Assembly: GCF_000027165.1 (NCBI RefSeq)
Contig: NC_013853.1
Span: 744,001 to 808,000, forward strand
From: Streptococcus mitis B6
GTDB taxonomy: Bacteria > Bacillota > Bacilli > Lactobacillales > Streptococcaceae
Reading direction: 5' to 3'
DNA length: 64,000 nt
Each line of letters opens with the position of its first letter. Position 1 is the first letter of the stretch. A program made the position numbers and the translations under genes. This document shows, piece by piece, positions 7,326 through 16,576 of the stretch. Under the pieces are notes generated by a model. That model did not search any database. It was not told where the DNA came from and was given only the letters and a program-made list of their open reading frames with translations.

Positions 7326-8867
7326 ATGGGCACAACAGGATTTACAATAATTGACTTAATTATCTTGATTGTTTATTTACTTGCGGTGTTGGTTGCAGGT
7401 ATCTATTTCTCTAAAAAAGAGATGAAAGGAAAAGAGTTCTTTAAAGGAGATGGTTCGGTTCCTTGGTATGTTACTTCGGTATCCATTTTTGCCACAATGC
7501 TCAGTCCGATTTCCTTCTTGGGGCTCGCTGGTAACTCTTATGCAGGTAGCTGGATTTTATGGTTTGCTCAATTAGGGATGGTTGTAGCTATTCCACTGAC
7601 AATTCGTTTTATCTTACCTATCTTTGCACGGATAGACATCGATACGGCATATGATTACTTGGATAAACGTTTTAATTCTAAAGCACTTCGTATTATTTCA
7701 GCACTCTTGTTTATTATTTATCAATTGGGACGTATGTCTATCATTATGTACCTCCCATCAGCTGGTTTATCAGTATTGACAGGAATTGACATCAATATTT
7801 TGATTATTTTGATGGGTGCAATTGCAATTGTTTATTCTTATACTGGTGGTCTAAAATCCGTATTATGGACAGACTTTATTCAAGGTGTGGTTCTGATTAG
7901 TGGTGTCGTTGTAGCTTTATTTGTACTGATGGCTAATATTAAAGGTGGCTTTGGTGCAGTAGCAGAAACATTAGCAAACGGGAAATTCCTTGCTGCAAAT
8001 GAAAAACTTTTCGATCCTAACTTGCTTTCAAACTCCATCTTCTTAATTGTGATGGGCTCAGGTTTTACAATCTTGTCTTCCTATGCTTCATCTCAAGATT
8101 TGGTTCAACGTTTTACTACAACACAAAATATTAAGAAACTTAATAAAATGTTGTTCACAAATGGTGTCTTGTCACTTGCAACTGCAACAGTCTTTTACTT
8201 GATCGGTACAGGCTTGTACGTATTCTATCAAGTACAAAATGCAGGTAGTGCAGCTAGCAATATCCCTCAAGACCAAATCTTTATGTACTTTATTGCATAC
8301 CAGTTACCAGTAGGTGTCACAGGTTTGATCTTGGCAGCGATTTATGCAGCAGCTCAATCAACTATTTCAACAGGTTTGAACTCTGTTGCAACTTCATGGA
8401 CATTGGATGTTCAAGATGTCATTTCTAAAAATATGTCAGACGATCGTCGTACGAAAATTGCACAATTCGTATCTCTAGCAGTAGGTTTATTCTCAATTGT
8501 TGTTTCCATTATCATGGCTCATTCAGATATTAAATCTGCATACGAATGGTTCAATAGTTTCATGGGGCTTGTACTTGGTCTACTTGGTGGTGTATTCATT
8601 CTTGGTTTTGTTTCTAAAAAAGCAAATAAACAAGGTGCTTATGCAGCGCTGATTGTATCAACCATCGTTATGGTATATATTAAATACTTCCTTCCTCCAA
8701 CAGCTGTTAGCTACTGGGCATATTCATTGATTTCAATTTCTGTATCAGTAGTTTCAGGTTATATTGTATCTGTTCTTACTGAAAATAAAGTATCTGCACC
8801 TAAATATACAACGATTCATGATATTAGAGAAATTAAAGCGGATTCAAGTTGGGAAGTTCGTCACTAG
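7326..8867 (+). CDS. sodium:solute symporter (SSS family), probable sialic-acid transporter
   Basis: A 513-aa membrane protein with about 13 hydrophobic segments and the SSS signature elements: an early kink region, DFIQGVVLISG, and ASSQDLVQRFTTTQN in the loop after helix 8. The helix near 330-345 carries AAIYAAAQSTISTGLNSVATSW, with the Ser/Thr cluster typical of the Na2 site. It lies between the neuraminate lyase and the anomerase genes, so N-acetylneuraminate or a close derivative is the likely substrate, imported with Na+. It is distinct from the pneumococcal SatABC ABC importer. Import would draw on the Na+ gradient that the downstream V-ATPase could maintain (inference). Confidence 0.9.
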   Translation: MGTTGFTIIDLIILIVYLLAVLVAGIYFSKKEMKGKEFFKGDGSVPWYVTSVSIFATMLSPISFLGLAGNSYAGSWILWFAQLGMVVAIPLTIRFILPIFARIDIDTAYDYLDKRFNSKALRIISALLFIIYQLGRMSIIMYLPSAGLSVLTGIDINILIILMGAIAIVYSYTGGLKSVLWTDFIQGVVLISGVVVALFVLMANIKGGFGAVAETLANGKFLAANEKLFDPNLLSNSIFLIVMGSGFTILSSYASSQDLVQRFTTTQNIKKLNKMLFTNGVLSLATATVFYLIGTGLYVFYQVQNAGSAASNIPQDQIFMYFIAYQLPVGVTGLILAAIYAAAQSTISTGLNSVATSWTLDVQDVISKNMSDDRRTKIAQFVSLAVGLFSIVVSIIMAHSDIKSAYEWFNSFMGLVLGLLGGVFILGFVSKKANKQGAYAALIVSTIVMVYIKYFLPPTAVSYWAYSLISISVSVVSGYIVSVLTENKVSAPKYTTIHDIREIKADSSWEVRH

Positions 8868-8892
8868 TCACTAATAGAAAAGAGAAAATAAT

Positions 8893-9351
8893 ATGATTAT
8901 TTCTGAACAATCTGATTTTAGACGATATGCTTCTGTCAATAAACATTTTTCAAAAGTCTGTGATTTTTTAGAAAATACAAATTTGACAGATTTAGTTGAT
9001 GGAAAAATTGATATTGATGGGGAAAATGTTTTTGCAAATTGTATGACTTATCTAGCTGATGGAGTTCCAGGAGATATTTTTGAAACTCATAAGAAATATT
9101 TAGATATTCATATTGTTGTTGAAAATACAGAAAAAATGGCAGTAACTTCCCCAGTTCGTGCTCAGTCACGTGTACCTTTTAGCGAAGAGAAGGATATTGC
9201 TTTTTACGATAGCAAAGACTATCAAATTGTTGAATTGCTTCCAGGGAATATGTTGGTGACTTTTGAAGAAGATCTTCACCAACCAAAGATTTATTGCAAT
9301 GATGAAACTGTTAAAAAACTTGTTATCAAAGTTTTAAACGAGGAAAAATAA
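8893..9351 (+). CDS. YhcH/YjgK/YiaL family protein, probable sialic-acid anomerase
   Basis: A 152-aa cupin-like protein of the YhcH/EbgC family. Its centre has ETHKKYLDIHIVVE, the conserved block that supplies metal-binding His residues, and the C-terminal half has LPGNMLVTFEEDLHQPKI. E. coli YhcH (NanQ) speeds opening or anomer exchange of N-acetylneuraminate for the lyase; the position inside a nan operon supports the same role here. It lies 25 nt after the symporter. Directly downstream, one base after its stop, is the sialidase scar. Confidence 0.87.
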   Translation: MIISEQSDFRRYASVNKHFSKVCDFLENTNLTDLVDGKIDIDGENVFANCMTYLADGVPGDIFETHKKYLDIHIVVENTEKMAVTSPVRAQSRVPFSEEKDIAFYDSKDYQIVELLPGNMLVTFEEDLHQPKIYCNDETVKKLVIKVLNEEK

Positions 9352-9352
9352 A

Positions 9353-9500
9353 ATGGAAAAAAATATTAAACAATATGTAACCATATCATGAAATTAGATT
9401 GATGTTTGAAAAATTTGATTCATGGTCTCGTAATGAACTTCATATGAAAAATGTTGTACCATATATAACATTTAAGATTGAAGATTTGAAAAAGAATTAA
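9353..9500 (+). pseudogene. nanC: deletion scar of a secreted sialidase gene (nanC-type)
   Basis: Two ends of a sialidase gene are joined with the body missing. 9353-9382 reads MEKNIKQYVT, the opening I recall for pneumococcal NanC. From 9384 to 9500 another frame reads YHEIRLMFEKFDSWSRNELH and continues to a natural stop; this is the C-terminal block shared by pneumococcal sialidases (EK[FY]DSWSRNELH). In the start-codon frame translation stops after 12 codons. About 2 kb of catalytic sequence is therefore gone, relative to a roughly 740-aa NanC. Its place, between the anomerase and the Gfo/Idh gene, is where nanC lies in pneumococcus (from memory). Confidence 0.8.
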
Positions 9501-9539
9501 AGCTGAAATTTAAAAATATATAGAAAGAGGATAAAAATT

Positions 9540-10649
9540 ATGGTAAATTACGGTATTGTTGGAGCTGGATATTTTGGAGCTGATTTGGCTCGCTCAATGA
9601 ACAAAATTGAAGATGCAAAAGTGGTTGCGGTATTTGACCCAAATCATGGAGAAGAAGTTGCTCAAGAGTTGGGATCAGATGTTTGTGCAAGTTTAGATGA
9701 ACTTGTAGCACGTGAAGATATTGATTGTGTGATCGTAGCTTCACCTAGCTACCTTCACCGTGAACCTGTTGTGAAAGCTGCTCAACATGGAAAACACGTA
9801 TTTTGTGAAAAGCCAATTGCATTGTCTTATGAAGATTGTAAAGCCATGGTTGACGCATGTAAAGAAAATAATGTTATCTTTATGGCTGGTCACATCATGA
9901 ACTTCTTTAATGGTGTACACCATGCTAAAGAATTGATTACTCAAGGTAAAATCGGTAAAGTTCTTTATTGCCATGCCGCTCGTACAGGTTGGGAAGAACA
10001 ACAACCAACTGTATCATGGAAGAAACTTCGTTCTCAATCTGGAGGACATTTGTACCACCATATTCATGAATTAGATTGCATTCAGTTCATCATGGGAGGA
10101 CTTCCTGAAAAAGCGACAATGGTAGGAGGCAATGTCTATCATAAAGGTGAAAACTTTGGTGATGAAGATGATATGCTCATTGTAAACCTAGAATACTCTG
10201 ATGATCGTTATGCTGTTTTGGAATATGGTAATGCTTTCCGTTGGGGTGAACACTACGTCTTGATTCAAGGAACTGAAGGAGCTATCAAACTTGACTTGTT
10301 CAATACTGGAGGTACTCTTCGTGTTAAAGGTGAAGGAGAATCACACTTCTTAGTGCATGAAACTCAAGAGGAAGATGATGACCGTACAGCTATCTATACC
10401 GGTCGTGGTATGGATGGAGCAATTGCGTACGGTAAACCAGGAGTACGTTGCCCATTATGGTTACAAACATGTATTGATAAAGAAATGGAATATCTACATG
10501 ACATCATTAAAGGTGGAGAAATTACAGAAGAATATGAAAAACTTCTCAATGGTGTAGCTGCTTTAGAATCAATCGCTACCGCTGATGCATGTACTTTATC
10601 AGTTAAAGAAGATCGAAAAGTAAGTCTTTCAGAAATCACAAATGCTTAA
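9540..10649 (+). CDS. Gfo/Idh/MocA-family NAD(P)-dependent oxidoreductase
   Basis: A 369-aa dehydrogenase. The N-terminal Rossmann domain has GIVGAGYFGADLARSM (GxGxxG, residues 5-20) and ends with the family motif EKPIAL (90-95; Lys91 is the expected catalytic Lys). The C-terminal alpha/beta domain includes GGHLYHHIHELD, with the conserved His positions. The operon setting suggests a sialic-acid derivative as substrate, for instance 2,7-anhydro-Neu5Ac or 2-deoxy-2,3-didehydro-Neu5Ac, because related oxidoreductases convert such sialidase products back to Neu5Ac. That fits a former NanC neighbour, since NanC makes the didehydro product. The substrate assignment is inference. Ribosome binding site AGAGG. 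Confidence 0.88.
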   Translation: MVNYGIVGAGYFGADLARSMNKIEDAKVVAVFDPNHGEEVAQELGSDVCASLDELVAREDIDCVIVASPSYLHREPVVKAAQHGKHVFCEKPIALSYEDCKAMVDACKENNVIFMAGHIMNFFNGVHHAKELITQGKIGKVLYCHAARTGWEEQQPTVSWKKLRSQSGGHLYHHIHELDCIQFIMGGLPEKATMVGGNVYHKGENFGDEDDMLIVNLEYSDDRYAVLEYGNAFRWGEHYVLIQGTEGAIKLDLFNTGGTLRVKGEGESHFLVHETQEEDDDRTAIYTGRGMDGAIAYGKPGVRCPLWLQTCIDKEMEYLHDIIKGGEITEEYEKLLNGVAALESIATADACTLSVKEDRKVSLSEITNA

Positions 10650-10733
10650 CTATTGTAAAACAGAATAGTAAATTCTTGTCATTATATAATTTCTAAAGTT
10701 CTGTGATACAACTCATTGAATAAAGAAATAGAG

Positions 10734-10767
10734 ATGGGACTGGGATAATGCCCAGTCCCATTTTTTA
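10734..10767 (+). terminator. terminator after sialic-acid oxidoreductase gene
   Basis: Perfect 11-bp arms (ATGGGACTGGG / CCCAGTCCCAT) with a 6-nt loop, then T residues. It should separate the nan genes from the ROK/V-ATPase transcript, although a low-level read-through is possible because the next start is only 39 nt away. Confidence 0.88.
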
Positions 10768-10805
10768 TCAAAAAGTAATGAGATCAAAAATGTGGGAGTG
10801 ATGAA

Positions 10806-11696
10806 ATGAAGATTATAGGGATCGATATTGGCGGAACAACAATTAAGGCAGATTTATACGACGATTTTGGAACGAGTTTAAATCAGTTCAAAGAGATAGA
10901 AACAATTATTGACTATGATTTGGGAACGAACCAGATATTAAATCAGGTCTGTGATTTAATTGGTGAGTATATTTTAAATTATTCAATTGATGGTGTTGGG
11001 ATTTCCACTGCTGGAGTTGTTAATGCTAATACAGGAGAAATCATCTATGCAGGCTATACAATACCAGGGTATATCGGAGTAAACTTTACTTCCGAAATAG
11101 AAAAACGTTTTGGGTTGTCTACTTTTGTTGAAAATGATGTTAATTGTGCTGCATTAGGTGAATTGTGGAAGGGACAAGCCAAAGATAAGAAAAATGTAGT
11201 AATGGTTACTATTGGAACAGGTATAGGAGGCAGTATTATTGTCAATGGACAAATTGTTAACGGATTTAACTATACTGCTGGTGAAGTAGGCTATATTCCT
11301 GTAGGTAATTCGGATTGGCAAAGCAAAGCCTCAACAACCGCATTGATTCATTTATATCAAAAGAAGAGCTTGAAAACTAATCAAACTGGACGTACTTTCT
11401 TTACTGATTTAAGTTCTGGAGATAAAGTCGCTAAAGAAACTTTTGAAATTTTTGTAGAAAATCTAACAAAAGGTTTATTAACTATTTCTTATCTACTTAA
11501 TCCAGAAATTCTCATATTAGGAGGTGGGATTCTGGCTAAAAAGGATATTTTGTTACCTGAAATTCAAAGTTCTTTAGCTAAAAATGCAATGGATAATAGG
11601 TTTTTGCCTAAAAATGTTGTGGCAGCTACATTAGGAAATGAAGCTGGTCGTATAGGTGCTGTAAAAAATTTCTTAGATAGAATTTCTAATAAATAG
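10806..11696 (+). CDS. ROK-family sugar kinase, probable N-acetylmannosamine kinase
   Basis: A 296-aa kinase with the phosphate motif DIGGTTIK (6-13), GVGISTAGVV, the sugar-binding VENDVNCAALGEL (active-site Asp in ENDVN), TIGTGIGGSI for ATP, and the C-terminal LGGGI adenosine motif. It would phosphorylate N-acetylmannosamine from the lyase, supplying NanE. The usual ROK zinc motif (GHxxxxxxxxxCxCGxxGCxE) is absent: after GEVGYIPVG there are no Cys residues. Zinc-less ManNAc kinases are known in other bacteria, so function is still likely. It precedes the V-ATPase genes by 24 nt and may share their transcript. Confidence 0.82.
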   Translation: MKIIGIDIGGTTIKADLYDDFGTSLNQFKEIETIIDYDLGTNQILNQVCDLIGEYILNYSIDGVGISTAGVVNANTGEIIYAGYTIPGYIGVNFTSEIEKRFGLSTFVENDVNCAALGELWKGQAKDKKNVVMVTIGTGIGGSIIVNGQIVNGFNYTAGEVGYIPVGNSDWQSKASTTALIHLYQKKSLKTNQTGRTFFTDLSSGDKVAKETFEIFVENLTKGLLTISYLLNPEILILGGGILAKKDILLPEIQSSLAKNAMDNRFLPKNVVAATLGNEAGRIGAVKNFLDRISNK

Positions 11697-11720
11697 TGTG
11701 AAAGATAAGGAGGTGTCACA

Positions 11721-12044
11721 ATGACTAACTCTGTATTTTCGACAATGCAAGATATTGAGAATGTTGCAACCGATATTATAAAATCATATGATAATGAGAT
11801 TTATACGTATAAAGCTGTCTCCCAAAAAGAATTGGAAAAACTAGAAAAAAGTTATGATGAAAAAAGTCACGAAGAATTAATTTCAATAGAAAGCAATTTA
11901 GAAATGAAACAACAGAACCTCATTGATGAGGTTAATAAAACAATCAAGGAAAATGATGCAAAGATTCAGTATATTTCATCAAGTAGGAGAGGAGAATTTG
12001 TAGAAAAAATTATTGGTAGGGTGGTAGAAAAATATGGCTATTAG
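11721..12044 (+). CDS. ntpF: V-type ATP synthase/ATPase peripheral-stalk subunit (NtpF/G-H type)
   Basis: A 107-aa predicted coiled-coil protein, rich in Lys/Glu/Gln between residues 30 and 85, with a C-terminal block RRGEFVEKIIGRVVEKYG. This matches the small peripheral-stalk subunit that pairs with NtpE in A/V-type ATPases. It is the first gene of the order F-I-K-E-C-G-A-B-D, as in the E. hirae ntp operon, and overlaps ntpI by 11 nt. The ribosome binding site AAGGAGG is strong. Sequence identity in this family is low, so position is a main part of the evidence. Confidence 0.82.
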   Translation: MTNSVFSTMQDIENVATDIIKSYDNEIYTYKAVSQKELEKLEKSYDEKSHEELISIESNLEMKQQNLIDEVNKTIKENDAKIQYISSSRRGEFVEKIIGRVVEKYGY

Positions 12045-14025
12045 TCAGATGAAAAGAATTTCTCTACTATTTACTAAGAGTAGTCTTGATGATGTTTTAA
12101 AAACTATTCAAGAACTAGAGTCAGTGCAGTTCCGTGATTTAAAGGTTCAGGATAACTGGTCAGAAGCTCTAGAAAAAGATGAGGTTGTATTTCCAACTAT
12201 TCAAATTTCTCATACTTCTAATTCCAATCACGGGGTTATTGAAGGAAATGATGCCTTGACTTATTTGATGAATAAACAACAACATTTGGAAGCAACTGTA
12301 GAGAAATTACAAGAATACCTACCGAAAGAAAACACGTTTAAGTTATTACAGCAACCTCCGATAACAACCTCTTATGAAGAATTAGAAAAATTTGGTAAAG
12401 CTAATGTTGCTGAGGGTGTTCTTAAAAAAGTGAATGATCAAATAAACAGAGTTCATGAATTAGAAAGAAACATTCAAAGTAATAATGAGGAAATAGAGAG
12501 ATTAATAAAGTGGGAAAAATTAGAAATTATTCCTGCGCATTTAGAACAATTTTCTTTCTGTAGAGGAAAAGTAGGAACAATTCCAAGGACAGTAGATAAT
12601 CGCTTATACAATAATTTTTTAGAAAACAATATTGAAGTTCAAGAAATATTTTCTAATGATAGAGAGTACGGTGTTGTTGTTTTCTATCAGTCCAGTTGCT
12701 CTATTGATTTTGATGAATACTTATTTGAACCATTTGATTATTCTAGAAAGGAATTACCGAAGCAGCGAGTAGTAGATTTGAATCAAGAAAACATGCAGTT
12801 AATAACTGAAAAAGAGAATATTATCGCATCGTTGCAAGATTCAAAGAAAAATTTGATAGATTTACAATGGCAAATTGACTATATTTTATCTATCTATGCT
12901 CGTCAAATCTCTAAGAATAACCTTTTGAGCACTCCGCATCTAGTTGCATTAGAAGGATGGATAGAAGAAACTCGTATTTTATATTTTATAAAAGTTATGG
13001 ATGAGCGTTTTGGACATTCTATTTATATTTATGAATCGGAAACATTGTCGGATAATCAAGATGAAATACCTATCAAATTAACGAATCACTCTTTAATTGA
13101 ACCATTTGAATTATTGACAGAAATGTATGCTCTGCCCAAATATTATGAGAAAGATCCTACACCTGTATTAGCACCATTTTACTTTACATTTTTTGGAATG
13201 ATGGTTGCTGATTTAGGCTATGGTTTACTATTGTTTTTAGGAACAATGTTAGCATTAAAAATTTTTCATCTACCTTCAGTAACTAAGAGATTTTTAAAAT
13301 TCTTTAATATATTAGGGGTAGCCGTTGCAATTTGGGGTGGAATCTATGGCTCATTTTTTGGATATGAGTTGCCATTTCATCTGATATCTACAACCTCGGA
13401 TGTCATGACTATATTAGTAGTATCAGTTGTGTTTGGATTTATTACAGTATTTGTAGGTTTGTTAGCTTCAGGACTACAAAAAGTAAGAATGAAGAAATAT
13501 GCAGAAGCATATAATTCAGGATTTGCGTGGTGTGTTATTCTGCTTGGCTTGTTATTTATTGCTGTCGGAATGTTGATGCCTGATATTAAACCGTTATTTG
13601 TATTAGGGAAATGGGTATCTATTTTTAATGCTGTGGGGATTTTGATTGTTTCTATTATTCAAGCCAAAAGCTTGTCAGGTATTGGATCAGGATTGTTTAA
13701 TCTATATAATATTTCATCTTATATAGGTGATTTAGTTAGTTTCACTCGATTGATGGCATTAGGATTATCTGGAGCAAGTATAGCATCAGCTTTCAATTTA
13801 ATTGTTGGTTTGTTTCCGGGGACATTGGCTAAACTGACAATTGGATTAGTATTATTCATTCTTTTACATGCGATCAATATTTTTCTATCGTTACTATCAG
13901 GATATGTTCATGGAGCACGTCTGATATTTGTTGAATTTTTTGGTAAGTTTTATGAGGGTGGAGGAAAACCATTTCAACCTTTGAAGGCTTCTGAGAAATA
14001 TATTAAGGTTATTACAAAGAATTAA
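12034..14025 (+). CDS. ntpI: V-type ATPase subunit I (a-type stator)
   Basis: A 663-aa protein in two parts. About 1-370 is a soluble coiled-coil arm that links the peripheral stalks. About 375-650 is a membrane domain with seven to eight helices forming the ion half-channels next to the c ring. The boundary shows FYFTFFGMMVADLGYGLL, the conserved first membrane block of the family. SFTRLMALGLSGASIA near 570 should contain the essential Arg. Length is usual. The start overlaps ntpF. It lies 15 nt before the proteolipid gene. Confidence 0.93.
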   Translation: MAISQMKRISLLFTKSSLDDVLKTIQELESVQFRDLKVQDNWSEALEKDEVVFPTIQISHTSNSNHGVIEGNDALTYLMNKQQHLEATVEKLQEYLPKENTFKLLQQPPITTSYEELEKFGKANVAEGVLKKVNDQINRVHELERNIQSNNEEIERLIKWEKLEIIPAHLEQFSFCRGKVGTIPRTVDNRLYNNFLENNIEVQEIFSNDREYGVVVFYQSSCSIDFDEYLFEPFDYSRKELPKQRVVDLNQENMQLITEKENIIASLQDSKKNLIDLQWQIDYILSIYARQISKNNLLSTPHLVALEGWIEETRILYFIKVMDERFGHSIYIYESETLSDNQDEIPIKLTNHSLIEPFELLTEMYALPKYYEKDPTPVLAPFYFTFFGMMVADLGYGLLLFLGTMLALKIFHLPSVTKRFLKFFNILGVAVAIWGGIYGSFFGYELPFHLISTTSDVMTILVVSVVFGFITVFVGLLASGLQKVRMKKYAEAYNSGFAWCVILLGLLFIAVGMLMPDIKPLFVLGKWVSIFNAVGILIVSIIQAKSLSGIGSGLFNLYNISSYIGDLVSFTRLMALGLSGASIASAFNLIVGLFPGTLAKLTIGLVLFILLHAINIFLSLLSGYVHGARLIFVEFFGKFYEGGGKPFQPLKASEKYIKVITKN

Positions 14026-14517
<492 letters not shown>

Positions 14518-14550
14518 GAAATTAATTTGCTATTCAAAGGAGGTGTCTAA

Positions 14551-15132
14551 ATGAGCAATTTAGAAAACTTACGAGAGTCTGTTATTGAACAAGCTCATGA
14601 AAAAGGGCATATGAAATTATTGGATTCCAAAAAGAAGATTGATGATGAATTTGAAATGCAAAAGTCGGTCATTGTAAAGAAAAAAGAAGCTGAACATGAA
14701 CGAAAGTTAAAAGAATTACAACAGAAATATCAAATAATTTTTCAACAATTAAAAAATAAGGAACGCCAATCAACGTTAGTATCAAAACAGAAAATATTAA
14801 AAGAACTTTTTCAATCTGCTTTAATAGAAATGGAATCTTGGAGTGCAGATAAAGAAATGGAGTTCATCTATCGAATTCTGGAACGATATTCACAACAAGA
14901 GGTCATAGTAACTTTTGGGGAGCGGACTTTAGCTAAATTCAATTTGGAACAATTAGAGAAATTGAAATTCTCTTTTCCAAATCATTTATTTAGTGAACAG
15001 CCTATCTCAAATGAATCAGGCTTACTTATTTCAATAGGTAAAATTGATGATAACTATTTGTATAAAACATTAATTGGATCGATTTCTAAGGAAGAAAGTT
15101 CAAGTATCGCAAATCAAATTTTTATCAATTAA
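14551..15132 (+). CDS. ntpE: V-type ATPase subunit E (peripheral stalk)
   Basis: A 193-aa protein. The first 90 residues are a charged coiled coil (EKGHMKLLDSKKKIDDEFEM and following), and the C-terminal half is globular, with a segment ending SKEESSSIANQIFIN. This is the layout of subunit E, which joins the catalytic head to the membrane stator. It follows ntpK by 33 nt with the ribosome binding site AAAGGAGG and precedes ntpC. Assignment rests on the domain layout and the fixed operon order. Confidence 0.85.
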   Translation: MSNLENLRESVIEQAHEKGHMKLLDSKKKIDDEFEMQKSVIVKKKEAEHERKLKELQQKYQIIFQQLKNKERQSTLVSKQKILKELFQSALIEMESWSADKEMEFIYRILERYSQQEVIVTFGERTLAKFNLEQLEKLKFSFPNHLFSEQPISNESGLLISIGKIDDNYLYKTLIGSISKEESSSIANQIFIN

Positions 15133-15196
15133 GGATGAAATTGGTTAATCCTTCTTAGAAATTTGGAGTATTCCAATAAAATTAGAAAGGTATTTT

Positions 15197-16204
15197 ATGG
15201 ATACTAATCTTTTTTCAAAAATAAATACGACGATTTCGGTAAAAGAAAACGATTTTATTACAGAAGAAAAATTTCAAAAAATTATACAATCCAAAGATAC
15301 GGAGACATTGGCATTTATCTTAGAAGCAACTCCCTATCATTTATCGATTGACGATTTAGAAAATCCTAGTCAGACAGAGATTTCGCTAATGACAAAATTA
15401 GTCAATGATTATAGATGGGCCTATGCTGAAAGTCCGTCTGATAAAATTGTGACTTTATTTGCTTTACGATATGTTTATCATAATATCAAAGTTTTATTAA
15501 AATCTAAGGCGGCAATTAAGAAAGATTTTTCTAAATTATTAATTCCAATAGGGATTTTTGATATAGAAAGTTTAAAACATTTAGTTTCTTCCTTACATTC
15601 AGATACACTTCCTGATTTTATGGTTCATGAAGTAGAATCAATTTGGAATGAGTATGAAACTTTTAATAATATTCGTGTACTTGATGTCGGAGCTGATCTA
15701 GCATATTTTAAACATCTGAAACTTTTATCTAATGAGTTAGGTGGGGTGCTGTCTCAGGTTATTGTTGCAATGATTGACTTTTATAATATTATTACTGTAA
15801 AACGTGGTTTATCGCAAAATAAGAGTCATGGGGATATTTTACAATTACTTTCAGATGAAGGAAGTATTTCTGCTAAAGAATTTATATACATTGTAGAAAA
15901 TCAAGAAATATTTGTGTGGTTCAATAAAATAAATCTAAGCTTAGATTCAATCTTTTCAACTTACGAATTGAAGATGCAGGACGCAACAATTTCATCTTCT
16001 GAGTTAGAATTTTTATGTGATTTACTATTGTATAAAACTTTAGATCAAGGAAGGTATAATGTAGATGGGCCGTTAGTTCTTGCTAGATATTTATTGGGAT
16101 GTGAGTTTGAAGTAAAGAATCTTAGAATGATCATATCAGCTCTTCAAAATACAATTCCTTTTGAATCAATAAAAGAAAGGATACGCCCGCATTATGGAAG
16201 CTAA
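15197..16204 (+). CDS. ntpC: V-type ATPase subunit C (d-type central-stalk adaptor)
   Basis: A 335-aa helical protein of the AC39/d family, which couples the central shaft to the proteolipid ring. Typical points are the opening LFSKINTTISVKENDFI, the repeated three-lobe pattern with DYRWAYAESP and VVAMIDFYNIITVKRG, and the end QNTIPFESIKERIRPHYG. It overlaps ntpG by 11 nt. The 64 nt before the gene hold a ribosome binding site (AGAAAGG) and no obvious promoter. Confidence 0.9.
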   Translation: MDTNLFSKINTTISVKENDFITEEKFQKIIQSKDTETLAFILEATPYHLSIDDLENPSQTEISLMTKLVNDYRWAYAESPSDKIVTLFALRYVYHNIKVLLKSKAAIKKDFSKLLIPIGIFDIESLKHLVSSLHSDTLPDFMVHEVESIWNEYETFNNIRVLDVGADLAYFKHLKLLSNELGGVLSQVIVAMIDFYNIITVKRGLSQNKSHGDILQLLSDEGSISAKEFIYIVENQEIFVWFNKINLSLDSIFSTYELKMQDATISSSELEFLCDLLLYKTLDQGRYNVDGPLVLARYLLGCEFEVKNLRMIISALQNTIPFESIKERIRPHYGS

Positions 16205-16514
16205 TAAGTATAAAATTGGCATAATTGGTAGCCATGATATTATTTTACCCTTTAGCATGATTGGGTTTGATATATTTCCTGCCTATCAAGAACAAGAAGC
16301 TATAAATACTCTAAGAAAATTAGCTCAATCTGATTATGGTGTCATTTATATCACTGAAGACATTGCTTCAATGATATTAGATACAATTCGCCATTATGAT
16401 TCTCAAGTTGTGCCTGCTATTATTTTATTACCGACTCATAAACAAGGTTTAAATTTAGGATTAAAACGTATAGAGGATAATGTAGAGAAAGCAGTAGGAC
16501 ACAATATTTTATAA
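16194..16514 (+). CDS. ntpG: V-type ATPase subunit F (central stalk)
   Basis: A 106-aa Rossmann-like protein with the family signature: the opening IGIIGSHDIILPFSMIGFDIFP, then YGVIYITEDIA and VVPAIILLPT. It binds subunit D in the rotor shaft and, in E. hirae, is named NtpG. The start lies inside the 3' end of ntpC, after GGATACGC. Length is normal for the family. Confidence 0.9.
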   Translation: MEANKYKIGIIGSHDIILPFSMIGFDIFPAYQEQEAINTLRKLAQSDYGVIYITEDIASMILDTIRHYDSQVVPAIILLPTHKQGLNLGLKRIEDNVEKAVGHNIL

Positions 16515-16576
16515 TAATGTACAAAATTGTCTGTAATATTATTCTATAATTTTTGGACTTAGTAAGGAGAATAACT

